Below are positions 1 to 7,908 of a stretch of DNA of 12,194 bases, piece after piece. Location of the stretch: positions 1 through 12,194 of the forward strand of contig JBNKLG010000085.1 in the NCBI GenBank assembly GCA_050292235.1. The letters run 5' to 3'. The notes under the pieces are model-generated. The model was not told the DNA's origin and searched no databases. It saw only the letters and a program-made list of their open reading frames with translations. The DNA comes from JBNKLG01 sp050292235. Its GTDB lineage: Bacteria; Pseudomonadota; Gammaproteobacteria; Chromatiales; Chromatiaceae. Each line of letters starts with the position of its first letter. Within the stretch, counting starts at the first letter, position 1. The position numbers and the translations under genes were made by a program.

Positions 1-191
1 ATGCTAAAGGAAGAAAAAAGATTCATGGACGAAACTCATCAATAGTGTTTTAGAAAAATTGCACCTAACTATTATTGGCGGTATATCAGGAAATTGCTTG
101 AAAAAAATCCACTAGCTTGTTGTTGTTCTATTATTTTGTTGCTGTTAGATACGCGCAATGGCAAAGGTCAGGGCTACACAGATTGTGTCGC

Positions 192-635
192 TTATATCCA
201 GCGCCGGGTCTGGGATTGGTAATCCTGGTAGGCATCGCCAAATTTGTCGCTCATGGCCCTTTCTTCCTGGGGGATGTAGCAACGATCCGCGACGGCAAAG
301 AAGAGGATGGCCGGAAGCCAGGCGGAGAGGCCGCCCAAGAGGATGGCTATACTGCCAAGGGCCAGCGTTAGGCCCAGGTACATGGGATTTCTGGTGAAAC
401 GGAAAATGCCGGATACCACCAGCAGATCGGGTTCTTTAAAAGCATGAAGGTTGGTTTTCTCCGCAACAAATTGCCAGGCACCCCGCAAAGAAATCGCAAA
501 TCCAATCCCGAGGGGCAGCAAGCCCAGCAGGTTGTCTGGTATAGAAAAGAGAACAAGGATTGGCAACCACTGATGCAGGGCCAGCATGGCCAGACAACAG
601 ATCAGGAAGAGGAGGGGTGGGATGGGCAGTAGCAT
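192..635 (-). CDS. Small membrane methyltransferase, isoprenylcysteine/phospholipid methyltransferase type
   Basis: This is a 147-residue, strongly hydrophobic protein with about four to five predicted membrane segments (roughly residues 3-20, 23-31, 34-52, 85-103 and 105-118). After the central loop comes the family signature at 76-88, with R79, R82, N83, P84 and the Met-Tyr-Leu-Gly that follows. The C-terminal SAM-site signature follows: paired glutamates E124-E125, then a Phe-Gly...Tyr...Tyr pattern ending in Arg-Arg-Trp-Ile. The length is usual for bacterial members, which methylate unknown lipid or thiol substrates at the inner membrane; the true substrate cannot be read from sequence. 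The ATG follows the mutS stop codon directly (TGA then ATG, zero spacing) and has only a weak Shine-Dalgarno, so translation is probably coupled to mutS. No strong hairpin plus T-run follows the gene. Confidence 0.85.
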   Translation of the reverse strand: MLLPIPPLLFLICCLAMLALHQWLPILVLFSIPDNLLGLLPLGIGFAISLRGAWQFVAEKTNLHAFKEPDLLVVSGIFRFTRNPMYLGLTLALGSIAILLGGLSAWLPAILFFAVADRCYIPQEERAMSDKFGDAYQDYQSQTRRWI

Positions 636-3230
636 TCAAATCGCCTGTTCGTTCAGCTTTTCCTTGAATTGATAGAGGATATCCAGTGCCTGGCGAGGAT
701 TCAGGTTGTCGGGATCCAGGGCCACCAGCTCTTCGATCAAAGGATGTTCCTGCGGTGTGGGGTCTGCAAAGAGAGACAGTTGATGCTGTGCCGCATCGGC
801 GTGGCTGTGGGCCGATTGTTCCAGCTCGTGCAGGCGCAGGCGGGCGCGTTGGATGACCGTCGTTGGCACACCGGCCAACTGGGCGACCTGTAGGCCATAG
901 CTTTGGTTGGCGGGCCCGGGACTGACGCTGTGCATGAAGACAATGCTGTCACCATGTTCGACCGCTTCCAAATGTAAATTGATGATACCGGGGTACTCGT
1001 CGGGCAGGGTGGTCAATTCAAAATAGTGGGTGGCAAAGAGGGTGAAGGCACCGATGCCCTGAGCCAGTTCCACGGCACAGGACCAGGCCAGCGACAGGCC
1101 ATCGAAGGTGCTGGTGCCGCGACCGACCTCATCCATCAGCACCAGGGAGTTGGCGCTGGCGTTGTTGAGGATATTGGCGGTCTCTTCCATCTCCACCATG
1201 AAGGTTGAACGGCCACCGGCCAGATCATCGGCTGCGCCAATGCGGGAGAAGATGCGGTCTATCGGAAAGAGCGTCGCCTGACTGGCGGGGACGAAGCTCC
1301 CCGCACAGGCCAGCAGAAGGATAAGTGCAGTCTGGCGCATGTAGGTGGATTTGCCACCCATGTTGGGGCCGGTGATGATCTGTAGTTGTTGCTGGGCATC
1401 AAACTGGCAATCGTTGGCGATAAAGGGCTGGTCGCTCACTTGCTCGACCACCAGGTGGCGACCGCCCTGGATATGAATCTCCCGGCTCTCCGTCATCTGT
1501 GGCAGTCGTAATTCCAGGGTAAGGGCGCGTTCTGCCAGATTGCTCAGTACATCGAGTTGGGCCAGACCGGTGGCGCAGGCCTGCAAGGGCGACAGCACGG
1601 CGACCAGTTGCTCGATCAGATCCTGGTAGAGAGCTTTTTCCCGCGCCAGGGCGCGTTCGCGGGCAGAGAGCACCTGATCCTCGAACTCCTTGAGCTGTGG
1701 GGTGATGTAGCGCTCGGCCCCCTTGAGGGTCTGGCGGCGCACATAGTCCTCCGGCACCTGATCGGCCTGGGTGCGGCTGAGTTCGATGAAGTAGCCATGA
1801 ACCCGGTTGTAGCCAACCTTGAGTGTGGCGATACCGGTGCGTTCCCGCTCTTGCCGCTCCAGATCCATAAGGAATTGATCGGCGTTTTGTGACAGGCTTC
1901 GCAGTTGATCCAGTTCGTCGTCATAACCCGTTGCCAGGACACCGCCATCTCGGATCAGCTGCGGTGGTTGCTCGATCAAAGCCCGCTGCAAGAGGTCTGC
2001 TGTATCTGGATGTGTGGCAATGGCCTGGGCAGTCTCCTTAAGTAAAAGGGCATGCCGACTGTTCAGCAGATCCTGGAGTGCCGGCAGCTGTAGCAAGGCA
2101 TCACGCAGGGTTGAAAGATCCCGTGGCCGGGCCGATTGCAGGGCGATGCGGGCCAGAATGCGCTCGATGTCACCCATACCCCGCAGCAGATCGCGCAGGG
2201 GTTCCCAGCGATATTCGCCCGCCAGCTCGCCGATGGCCTCATGGCGGCCACGGATCTGCTTCAGATCGCGCAAAGGTCGATTAAGCCAGCGGCGCAGTAG
2301 GCGACTGCCCATGGCGGTAGCGGTGTAATCCAATACACCGGCCAGGGTGTCTTTGTGGTGGCCGCTGAGGCTCTGGTCAATCTCCAGATTGCGCCGGGTG
2401 GCGGCATCGATGATGACCGCCTCTTCCCGCAGTTCGACTTTGGGTGGCTGCAGATGGGGCAGGGCGGTACGCTGGGTGTCCTGCACATATTGTAGTAGGG
2501 CTCCGGCGGCACGAATGGCCAGGCTCAGGTGCTGGCAGCCGAATCCGGCCAGATCCTTGACCCCATATTGATCACAGAGCAGACGCAGGCAGGTATCGGC
2601 CTCATAATGCCATGGCGGGCGGCGGGTAAGACCGCTGTTGGGCAGATGGGTCAGGGCGCACTGTTCATCGATCAGCAGTTCCGCCGGACGCAATCGCTCC
2701 AGTTCACCGCTCAGCGCCTCTTCACCCCGGAACTCCTGCAACAGAAAACGACCACTGCCCAGATCGAGGGTGGCCAGCCCCAGCTGTTGTTGCTGGCCTT
2801 CGCATAGGGCAGCGATGAGATTGTCGCGCCGTTCTTCCAGCAGCGCCTCATCAGTAACCGTGCCGGGGGTGACAATGCGGGTGACCTGACGCTCCACCGG
2901 GCCTTTACTGGTGGCTGGGTCGCCGATCTGTTCGCAGATAGCGACAGATTCACCCTGTTTGACCAGCTTGGCCAAATACCCCTCCGCGGCGTGATAAGGG
3001 ATGCCGGCCATGGGGATGGGCTTGCCTGCGGACTGACCGCGCTGGGTTAATGTGATGCCCAACAGGGCTGCAGCCCGCTCGGCATCCTGATAAAAGAGTT
3101 CGTAAAAATCCCCCATGCGATAAAACAGCAGCCGATGCGGGTGCTCCGCCTTCAGCTTCAGATACTGCTGCATCATGGGGGTGTGAGACGGTTTCCCTTC
3201 TTCGGAAGAGACTTTTTTGGATTTCGCCAT
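636..3230 (-). CDS. mutS: DNA mismatch repair protein MutS
   Basis: MutS recognises base mismatches and small loops and recruits MutL in post-replicative repair. The 864-residue product has every expected element. The mismatch-wedge Phe-Tyr-Glu lies at 42-44 in the N-terminal domain. The Walker A loop is at 621-629 (Gly-Pro-Asn-Met-Gly-Gly-Lys-Ser-Thr). The Walker B Asp-Glu is at 700-701, followed by the Gly-Arg-Gly-Thr-Ser-Thr signature at 703-708. The ATPase-domain Thr-His-Tyr-Phe is at 734-737. Near the C terminus, Gln-Leu-Ser-Leu-Phe at 817-821 is a consensus beta-clamp-binding motif, and 839-859 matches the dimer/tetramer-forming tail of E. coli MutS. The frame stays open upstream to 3500, but that extension would overlap the hemerythrin gene and lies outside the family alignment. 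The ATG at 3230 is therefore chosen, 13 nt after the hemerythrin stop. Its Shine-Dalgarno is poor. Confidence 0.98.
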   Translation of the reverse strand: MAKSKKVSSEEGKPSHTPMMQQYLKLKAEHPHRLLFYRMGDFYELFYQDAERAAALLGITLTQRGQSAGKPIPMAGIPYHAAEGYLAKLVKQGESVAICEQIGDPATSKGPVERQVTRIVTPGTVTDEALLEERRDNLIAALCEGQQQQLGLATLDLGSGRFLLQEFRGEEALSGELERLRPAELLIDEQCALTHLPNSGLTRRPPWHYEADTCLRLLCDQYGVKDLAGFGCQHLSLAIRAAGALLQYVQDTQRTALPHLQPPKVELREEAVIIDAATRRNLEIDQSLSGHHKDTLAGVLDYTATAMGSRLLRRWLNRPLRDLKQIRGRHEAIGELAGEYRWEPLRDLLRGMGDIERILARIALQSARPRDLSTLRDALLQLPALQDLLNSRHALLLKETAQAIATHPDTADLLQRALIEQPPQLIRDGGVLATGYDDELDQLRSLSQNADQFLMDLERQERERTGIATLKVGYNRVHGYFIELSRTQADQVPEDYVRRQTLKGAERYITPQLKEFEDQVLSARERALAREKALYQDLIEQLVAVLSPLQACATGLAQLDVLSNLAERALTLELRLPQMTESREIHIQGGRHLVVEQVSDQPFIANDCQFDAQQQLQIITGPNMGGKSTYMRQTALILLLACAGSFVPASQATLFPIDRIFSRIGAADDLAGGRSTFMVEMEETANILNNASANSLVLMDEVGRGTSTFDGLSLAWSCAVELAQGIGAFTLFATHYFELTTLPDEYPGIINLHLEAVEHGDSIVFMHSVSPGPANQSYGLQVAQLAGVPTTVIQRARLRLHELEQSAHSHADAAQHQLSLFADPTPQEHPLIEELVALDPDNLNPRQALDILYQFKEKLNEQAI

Positions 3231-3243
3231 CACTGTTTGGGTG

Positions 3244-3666
3244 TTAGGGCATGACCGGTGGCGGGCAGCGCCGGACACCACCGTTAAGGTGCGCGGCCAG
3301 GGCACTGTCCATGGTCCGGGCATGGAGATCAAACCACTGCGGGGCCTGCTCGTTGATATAGGCACGGGCAAAGAGATCTGAACCCTGGTTGAGCCTGTTG
3401 GCAAAGCGATGCAGATCCCCCAGCACCCGCAGATGTTCATCCTGGTGTTCGCGCAGTGCAGGAAAACCACTGCAGGCCATGAGTTCATTCTCTGCCGCAA
3501 AATGGGCTTCGGTGTGCTGAACCAGTTGATGGAACAGATCAGGAAAATCAGCCTTACTGGCCTGTCCCAATCGGTTTACCAACTGAATGAACTCCGCATG
3601 GGTCTGGTCCATGCTGTCTACACCTAGCTGATAGTGGGGTGTTTCAGGATCGATAAGAGGTGTCAT
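3244..3666 (-). CDS. Bacteriohemerythrin
   Basis: This is a 140-residue single-domain hemerythrin, predicted to be a cytoplasmic four-helix bundle that binds O2 reversibly at a di-iron centre. All seven iron ligands can be placed with the classical spacing: H23, H55, E59, H74, H78, H115 and D120. The N-terminal region before H23 carries the Leu-Gly-Val-Asp-x-Met-Asp pattern typical of bacterial members. No signal peptide or fused output domain is present, so it is a stand-alone O2-binding protein. Members of this family have been linked to oxygen supply, oxygen sensing and protection from oxidative damage; which applies here is unknown. It is the first gene of the minus-strand unit, with mutS 13 nt downstream. 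The Shine-Dalgarno before the ATG at 3666 is weak. The C-terminal Arg/Pro-rich tail after residue 130 lies outside the domain. Confidence 0.93.
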   Translation of the reverse strand: MTPLIDPETPHYQLGVDSMDQTHAEFIQLVNRLGQASKADFPDLFHQLVQHTEAHFAAENELMACSGFPALREHQDEHLRVLGDLHRFANRLNQGSDLFARAYINEQAPQWFDLHARTMDSALAAHLNGGVRRCPPPVMP

Positions 3667-3975
3667 GGATGCATTTTATCGCCTGATAATGCGCTTGTCT
3701 GGTATTGAATGAAACCTGTGGGTTTATGAAGTGTTGTTGATAGTGTGCCGCAGGACGAGGCGGCCCAGACAACAGAAGCAAAGCTGGAACAGGCAAGCAA
3801 ATGAAAAAGTCCGTCCTTTTGGGTGGCGGGCAATATTTTTCTGAATAGGTGGGGTAGCGTTCACCATTGCCTTGCACCAAAGTTGCGCGTCGGAAAGGGA
3901 TTATGCACCCATATAAAGCAAGAATAACCATCCTTGAAGATCGAGATCGGTATTGGATAGTCTGTGCTTATCATT

Positions 3976-4004
3976 TTGATTTTAAATTATTATTTTTGTG
4001 TTAT
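3976..4004 (+). promoter_or_regulatory. Candidate sigma70 promoter P1
   Basis: TTGATT at 3976-3981 and TGTTAT at 3999-4004 are separated by exactly 17 bp in an AT-rich stretch. It would drive the decayed chemosensory gene and, by read-through, the chemoreceptor. AT-rich DNA yields such matches by chance, so this is a suggestion only. Confidence 0.3.
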
Positions 4005-4013
4005 TGGGGTGTA

Positions 4014-4042
4014 TTGTCTGGAAAAATTATTGGTGGTACATT
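4014..4042 (+). promoter_or_regulatory. Candidate sigma70 promoter P2
   Basis: TTGTCT at 4014-4019 and TACATT at 4037-4042 lie 17 bp apart, each matching the sigma70 consensus at four of six positions. It sits 74 bp upstream of the first ATG of the gene remnant. The same caution about AT-rich DNA applies. Confidence 0.3.
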
Positions 4043-4115
4043 TTTTGCTAATTAATGCCATCCCGTCTGTGTTCAAAACGAAAGCTCAATGCGCAAATCC
4101 TATTCAGGAAACGAA

Positions 4116-4438
4116 ATGCTGTACCACATGCCTTTCATTCGCAGATATGAAGAAAATCTACAGAATCTTGCTGACTGGTGGCAGAAGGTCACTCTGATTG
4201 GCAAGATCAACAGTCGAGAGTGACAGGCTGGAGTTGGATACTGAATTTGCTGCTTTAGCCGTGGGCGAACGTTGCTCAAAACTGCTTGCCTATGACGGCC
4301 AATACTATGCCACTGGTACCGCCATGTCCCAAGGCTATCGGGAATATAAAACCACTGGAGACTACGTCAACTGAGGTCCTGAGTCTGGTGTTTACCCCAC
4401 TTTATAAACCGATGTTCATCCCCTGTCAACTGCATTGA
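4116..4438 (+). pseudogene. Remnant of a Cache/CheW-like chemosensory protein gene
   Basis: Three pieces in three reading frames read as parts of one former protein. Piece A (4116-4223) starts with an ATG behind AGGAA (4106-4110) and encodes 35 residues, with Trp-Trp-Gln-Lys-Val then Leu-Ile-Gly-Lys-Ile-Asn before a TGA. Piece B (about 4219-4374, frame shifted) includes Phe-Ala-Ala-Leu-Ala-x-Gly-Glu-Arg-Cys-Ser-Lys, then Gly-Gln-Tyr-Tyr-Ala and Gly-Tyr-Arg-Glu-Tyr-Lys, ending at TGA 4372-4374. Piece C (4373-4438, one more frameshift) continues Glu-Val-Leu-Ser-Leu-Val-Phe-Thr-Pro-Leu. From memory, this pattern matches the N terminus and a mid/late segment of soluble sensory proteins of roughly 600-700 residues that end in a CheW-like domain. 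If so, several hundred codons between A and B and the whole C terminus are gone. The remnant runs into the start of the chemoreceptor gene, suggesting the two once formed an operon. The family identity is recalled, not searched. Confidence 0.6.
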
Positions 4439-4446
4439 GTCGTGAT

Positions 4447-6780
4447 ATGAAAATAAAAACAAAACTGATGTCCGGTGGCATTTTGTTGACGTTGCTTCCT
4501 GCCATCGTTGCCAGTTCGCTCATTGGTTGGAACGCGAATGAGCATACAGAGCGCGCATTGCATGATCTGGCCAAATCAAAACTGGTTGCCCTTCGGGAGA
4601 CTCGGGCAGAGCAGATTTCCAACTATTTCCAATCGATCAACAATCAGGCACTGGTCTATGCCAAAGGGCGGATGACCATCGATGCCATGCGGGAATTATC
4701 CGCTGCATTTTTTGCGTTGACTGATGAGGTGTCAGCGAATATTGCAGATGAGCGGGGTGCCTTGAAACACTACTACACCGAGCAATTCGGTGCGGAATAT
4801 GCCAGGCGGAACAATGGCCAACAAGCCGATATCGAGCAGATATTCTCACGCCTTGGCGAATCGGCAGTGCCCATGCAATACCGCTATATTTTGAAAAATC
4901 CCAACCCCTTGGGAGAGAAAGACAAATTAGACAAAAGCCCTGAGGCTTCCAGCTACTCCAAATTGCATAGCCTGTATCATCCCTCTTTCAGAGAATTGCA
5001 GCAAAGGTTCGGTTATTACGACATCTTTCTGATCGATGCGAATAGCGGTCAGGTCGTTTATACCGTTTTTAAAGAACTGGATTTTTCCTCATCCCTGAAA
5101 ACGGGCCCCTTTTCAGCATCCGGTTTGGCGGATGCCTACCGTGGTGCCATGAAACTGGATGAAGGGCAGGCCTTCATGACCGATTTTGCCCCTTACGTTC
5201 CGTCCTATCAGGATCCTGCCGCGTTCATTGCCGCGCCTATCTTTGACCAGGGAAAACGCATCGGTGTCATCGCTTTCCAGATGCCCATCGACAAAATCAA
5301 CAGCGTCATGACCAGTGATGGCAAATGGAAAGCGTCCGGTTTTGGTGAGAGTGGTGAGACCTATCTGGTCGGTTCCGATTTCAGGATGCGTAGCCTGAGC
5401 CGTTTTTGGATTGAGGATGCCAAGGGATTTCTTTCCGCGCTCAGATCTGCTGGCACGGAAGACCAGACAACCATTGCGACCATGGAGGCCAAACAGACGG
5501 TTATCGGTCTGCAAAGCGTCCACTCCCCCGGGGCCAAAAGTGCCATCAGCGGAGAGACAGGTTTCGATGTCTTCCCCGATTACCGGGGCATTCCAGTGCT
5601 GTCGGCCTATAAGCCATTGGATATCAATGGGCAGCATTGGGCGATTCTCGCTGAAGTGGATGAAGCAGAGGCTTATGCCGAAGCCATTGCATCGAAGAAT
5701 CAAGTCATTTACATGATCGTGGTAACGTCGGTGATTCTGCTGCTCATCAGCAGCCTTTTGGGTTGGGCCTATAGTCGCGCCTTAACCCGACCACTGGAGC
5801 GTATCGTTACTTCAATGGAAGACATCTCCTGTGGCTCAGGTGATCTCAGGGTACGCCTGGATGCCAGCTCTCAGGATGAATTGGGGCGACTTGCCGGGGC
5901 ATTCAATAAGTTCGTTGAGAAAATCGATACCATTATGCAAAGCATCAGGGGCTCCACCCGCGAGTTGACCAGCGCGTCCGGTGATTTGTCGAGAGTAACC
6001 CAGGATACGCGTCTGAACATGGAGCAGCAGCAGAGGGAGATTCAACAGGTGGCCATCGCCATTGAGGGAATGACGGCTACAGTCAGAGAGGTGGCGGAAA
6101 ATACCCAAGCAACAGCCGAGGCGGCCAATCATGCAGAAAGCCAGGTTGGTGAAGGAAAGACGGTAGTCGAACTCAGTGCCTCTGCTATACAAAACCTGTC
6201 TGATCGGATCAAGGCATCCTACGAGGTGATCTCGGCCCTGCAAAAAGATAGCGCCAATGTAGGAACGGTTCTTGATGTCATTCGAGGCATTGCGGAACAG
6301 ACCAATCTTTTGGCATTGAACGCGGCTATTGAGGCGGCGCGTGCTGGGGAGCATGGCCGCGGGTTTGCTGTAGTGGCGGATGAAATACGGGGTTTGGCAA
6401 TGAAGACACAGGAATCCACGGAAGAGATTCGCACCATCATTGAATCACTCCAGTCCCGTAGCAATCAGACCACCAAACTTTTGCATGAAAACAACGCCGA
6501 CATCGAAACGACCGTCAGCCTGTCCGCCAAGACCGAGCATGCCTTCCTGGAGATACAAAACGCGGTACAGCATCTGTTGACCATGAGTACCCAGATTGCT
6601 ACTGCCAGCGAAGAGCAATCGGCGGTGACGGAAGAGATTGCGCAAAACATCGACAGAATATCCAATGCTGCGGAAAATACGGTCTCCGGCGCGGAGCAGA
6701 CTGCCTCTTCCAGCGAGATGCTCACCCAGATCGGTGAGGGGTTGAGCCAATTGGTTGGCCAGTTTCAGGTCAGTGGGTAG
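4447..6780 (+). CDS. Methyl-accepting chemotaxis protein, Cache-HAMP type
   Basis: This is a 777-residue transmembrane chemoreceptor that should signal to CheA/CheW. In order it has a first membrane helix (about 9-28), a large periplasmic sensor (about 29-418), a second membrane helix (about 420-442), HAMP (about 443-493) and a cytoplasmic coiled-coil signalling domain (about 500-777). The signalling hairpin tip is unmistakable at 617-650, with Glu-Gln-Thr-Asn-Leu-Leu-Ala-Leu-Asn and Gly-Arg-Gly-Phe-Ala-Val-Val-Ala-Asp-Glu. The sensor has the layout of a double Cache domain, with Tyr-Tyr-Asp-Ile-Phe-Leu-Ile-Asp near 190-197 and Gly-Glu-Thr-Tyr-Leu-Val-Gly near 303-309; the ligand is not predictable. 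There is no C-terminal CheR-docking pentapeptide, as the protein ends Val-Ser-Gly. The frame opens at a TTG at 4435, but the ATG at 4447 is preferred because it directly precedes the Lys-rich start of the first helix. The Shine-Dalgarno is weak (GAG at 4437-4439). Confidence 0.95.
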   Translation: MKIKTKLMSGGILLTLLPAIVASSLIGWNANEHTERALHDLAKSKLVALRETRAEQISNYFQSINNQALVYAKGRMTIDAMRELSAAFFALTDEVSANIADERGALKHYYTEQFGAEYARRNNGQQADIEQIFSRLGESAVPMQYRYILKNPNPLGEKDKLDKSPEASSYSKLHSLYHPSFRELQQRFGYYDIFLIDANSGQVVYTVFKELDFSSSLKTGPFSASGLADAYRGAMKLDEGQAFMTDFAPYVPSYQDPAAFIAAPIFDQGKRIGVIAFQMPIDKINSVMTSDGKWKASGFGESGETYLVGSDFRMRSLSRFWIEDAKGFLSALRSAGTEDQTTIATMEAKQTVIGLQSVHSPGAKSAISGETGFDVFPDYRGIPVLSAYKPLDINGQHWAILAEVDEAEAYAEAIASKNQVIYMIVVTSVILLLISSLLGWAYSRALTRPLERIVTSMEDISCGSGDLRVRLDASSQDELGRLAGAFNKFVEKIDTIMQSIRGSTRELTSASGDLSRVTQDTRLNMEQQQREIQQVAIAIEGMTATVREVAENTQATAEAANHAESQVGEGKTVVELSASAIQNLSDRIKASYEVISALQKDSANVGTVLDVIRGIAEQTNLLALNAAIEAARAGEHGRGFAVVADEIRGLAMKTQESTEEIRTIIESLQSRSNQTTKLLHENNADIETTVSLSAKTEHAFLEIQNAVQHLLTMSTQIATASEEQSAVTEEIAQNIDRISNAAENTVSGAEQTASSSEMLTQIGEGLSQLVGQFQVSG

Positions 6781-6785
6781 AACGC

Positions 6786-7907
6786 TTAGTCCCTTGGCCG
6801 AATCACCAACACCTTGATCAGGGTGCGAACCTCAACCACCTCCTGGAGTTGAAAACCGCCCGATTCCAACAGGCCCTGCCACTCTGCCAAGGTGCGTTCC
6901 CGGCCCCGGGTGTTGACCAGCATTTGCATATCGAAACTGGCGGTCATGGGGTTGATATGCTGCGCTTCAGCAACCATGTCGGCGATGAGAATGGTGGGTT
7001 TATGGCGGCGGCAGGCCGTTTTGAGGTTGCGTAATACTCCCAGGGCCTCCTCCTCGCCCATACCGTGAAAGATGGCGGCGAAGAGATAGACGTCTTTGTC
7101 GGAGCGGGCAGCGGGGATGGCCTCCTGCATGTCGCCACCACTGAAGCTCAGACGTTCGTACAGTTGGGGCGCTACTTTGTTGCGCCAATAGGCAGCAGCC
7201 CCCTCGGTGACGGATGGCCGGTCGAAGACCAGCGCGGTAAGGGTTGGCTGTTGCGCCAGAATGGCCATGACTTTCTTGCCATTTGAGCCACCGACGTCGA
7301 TGATACGTTCGAACCGGCTCCAGTCGAGGTCGCTCAGATAGTCGGTACCGGTCAGGGCCTCCACAGACTCCATCGCCTCGGTAAAAAGGGTGTCGAAAGT
7401 GGGGTATTTGCTCATGTAATGGAACAGTTCTTCGCCGTGATGCCTTTCAAAGGGCACTTCGCCACTGGCCATGGCCGGAACCAGGGAGTCAAACCAGGGG
7501 CCGCTGATCTCGGCGGAGTTGTGCATGCGGATCATGGCCCGCACGCTTTGAGGATGATCCTGGCGTAGATGGCTTGAGACCCTGTTGTTGCGAAAGCGTT
7601 GTTCTCCGCATTCCTCGAAAACTCCCAAGGCAGCCAGCATGCGCAGCAGACGGTAGAGGTGGTCCTGGTGCAGCGACAGCGAGTCGGCCAGTTGCTGGAT
7701 CTCCTGTTCCTCATCGGCCAGGGCATCGGCAATGCCCAATTCGGCAGCGGCATGGAGGGCGCGGGATTGCCAGTAGGCGCTGCTCATCTGGATCAGCCGA
7801 AAGGGGGGTGGGGTGATCTTGTCGGGCAGATGGGTCAGGGCGTTGGCAAAGCACATGGCCCGATGGAAGAGCTTGACCTTGAAGTGGTTGCGTTGCAGGC
7901 TGGTCAT
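6786..7907 (-). CDS. SAM-dependent O-methyltransferase of the hydroxyindole/caffeate O-methyltransferase family
   Basis: This is a 373-residue two-domain enzyme. The N-terminal winged-helix dimerisation part (about 36-125) has the family pattern Ala-Ala-Glu-Leu-Gly-Ile-Ala-Asp at 54-61 and the Tyr-Arg-Leu-Leu-Arg-x-Leu recognition helix near 85-91. The C-terminal Rossmann domain has the SAM loop Asp-Val-Gly-Gly-Ser-Asn-Gly at 204-210, the acidic end of strand 2 (F228-D229-x-P231) and Gly-Gly-Asp-Met at 257-260. H281 sits where the family's catalytic His lies, but the usual His-Asp-Trp reads His-Gly-Met here. Family members methylate hydroxyl groups on aromatic or polyketide/carotenoid-like molecules; the substrate is unknown. 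The start follows an excellent AAGGAGG, and the gene begins 1 nt after the tetR-type gene, so the pair is almost certainly cotranscribed. Its stop lies 5 bp from that of the convergent chemoreceptor gene. Confidence 0.9.
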   Translation of the reverse strand: MTSLQRNHFKVKLFHRAMCFANALTHLPDKITPPPFRLIQMSSAYWQSRALHAAAELGIADALADEEQEIQQLADSLSLHQDHLYRLLRMLAALGVFEECGEQRFRNNRVSSHLRQDHPQSVRAMIRMHNSAEISGPWFDSLVPAMASGEVPFERHHGEELFHYMSKYPTFDTLFTEAMESVEALTGTDYLSDLDWSRFERIIDVGGSNGKKVMAILAQQPTLTALVFDRPSVTEGAAAYWRNKVAPQLYERLSFSGGDMQEAIPAARSDKDVYLFAAIFHGMGEEEALGVLRNLKTACRRHKPTILIADMVAEAQHINPMTASFDMQMLVNTRGRERTLAEWQGLLESGGFQLQEVVEVRTLIKVLVIRPRD

Positions 7908-7908
7908 C

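Larger units (their letters stand above)
3667..4115. other. Intergenic spacer between divergent transcription units
   Basis: This is about 450 bp with no convincing gene. Short open frames occur on both strands but none has a Shine-Dalgarno plus recognisable protein features. The stretch 3970-4060 is notably AT-rich compared with the flanking genes and holds two promoter-like pairs on the plus strand, listed separately. The leftward promoter of the hemerythrin-mutS unit must lie in the left part, but no -35/-10 pair there is good enough to call. Confidence 0.6.

Noticed and set aside
1..45. Short plus-strand frame open at the left edge, ending TAG 43-45
   Set aside because: Fourteen residues could be the end of an upstream gene or chance. 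With no sequence to the left it cannot be called. The rest of 1-191 is AT-rich spacer with no gene.
176..188. ACACA-GAT-TGTGT hairpin after the membrane methyltransferase gene
   Set aside because: A 5-bp stem without a T-run on either strand is not a convincing terminator.
3231..3500. N-terminal extension of mutS by 90 residues
   Set aside because: It overlaps the hemerythrin gene in another frame, is not MutS-like, and the family start fits the ATG at 3230.
3644..3931. 95-residue minus-strand frame upstream of and overlapping hemerythrin
   Set aside because: It has no domain-like pattern and overlaps the hemerythrin start; likely chance.
4435..4446. TTG start for the chemoreceptor
   Set aside because: It adds four residues upstream of a normal ATG and overlaps the end of the gene remnant; the ATG at 4447 is the simpler choice.
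5113..5703. 196-residue minus-strand open frame inside the chemoreceptor gene
   Set aside because: It is a shadow of the certain plus-strand gene, with no start signal or domain features.
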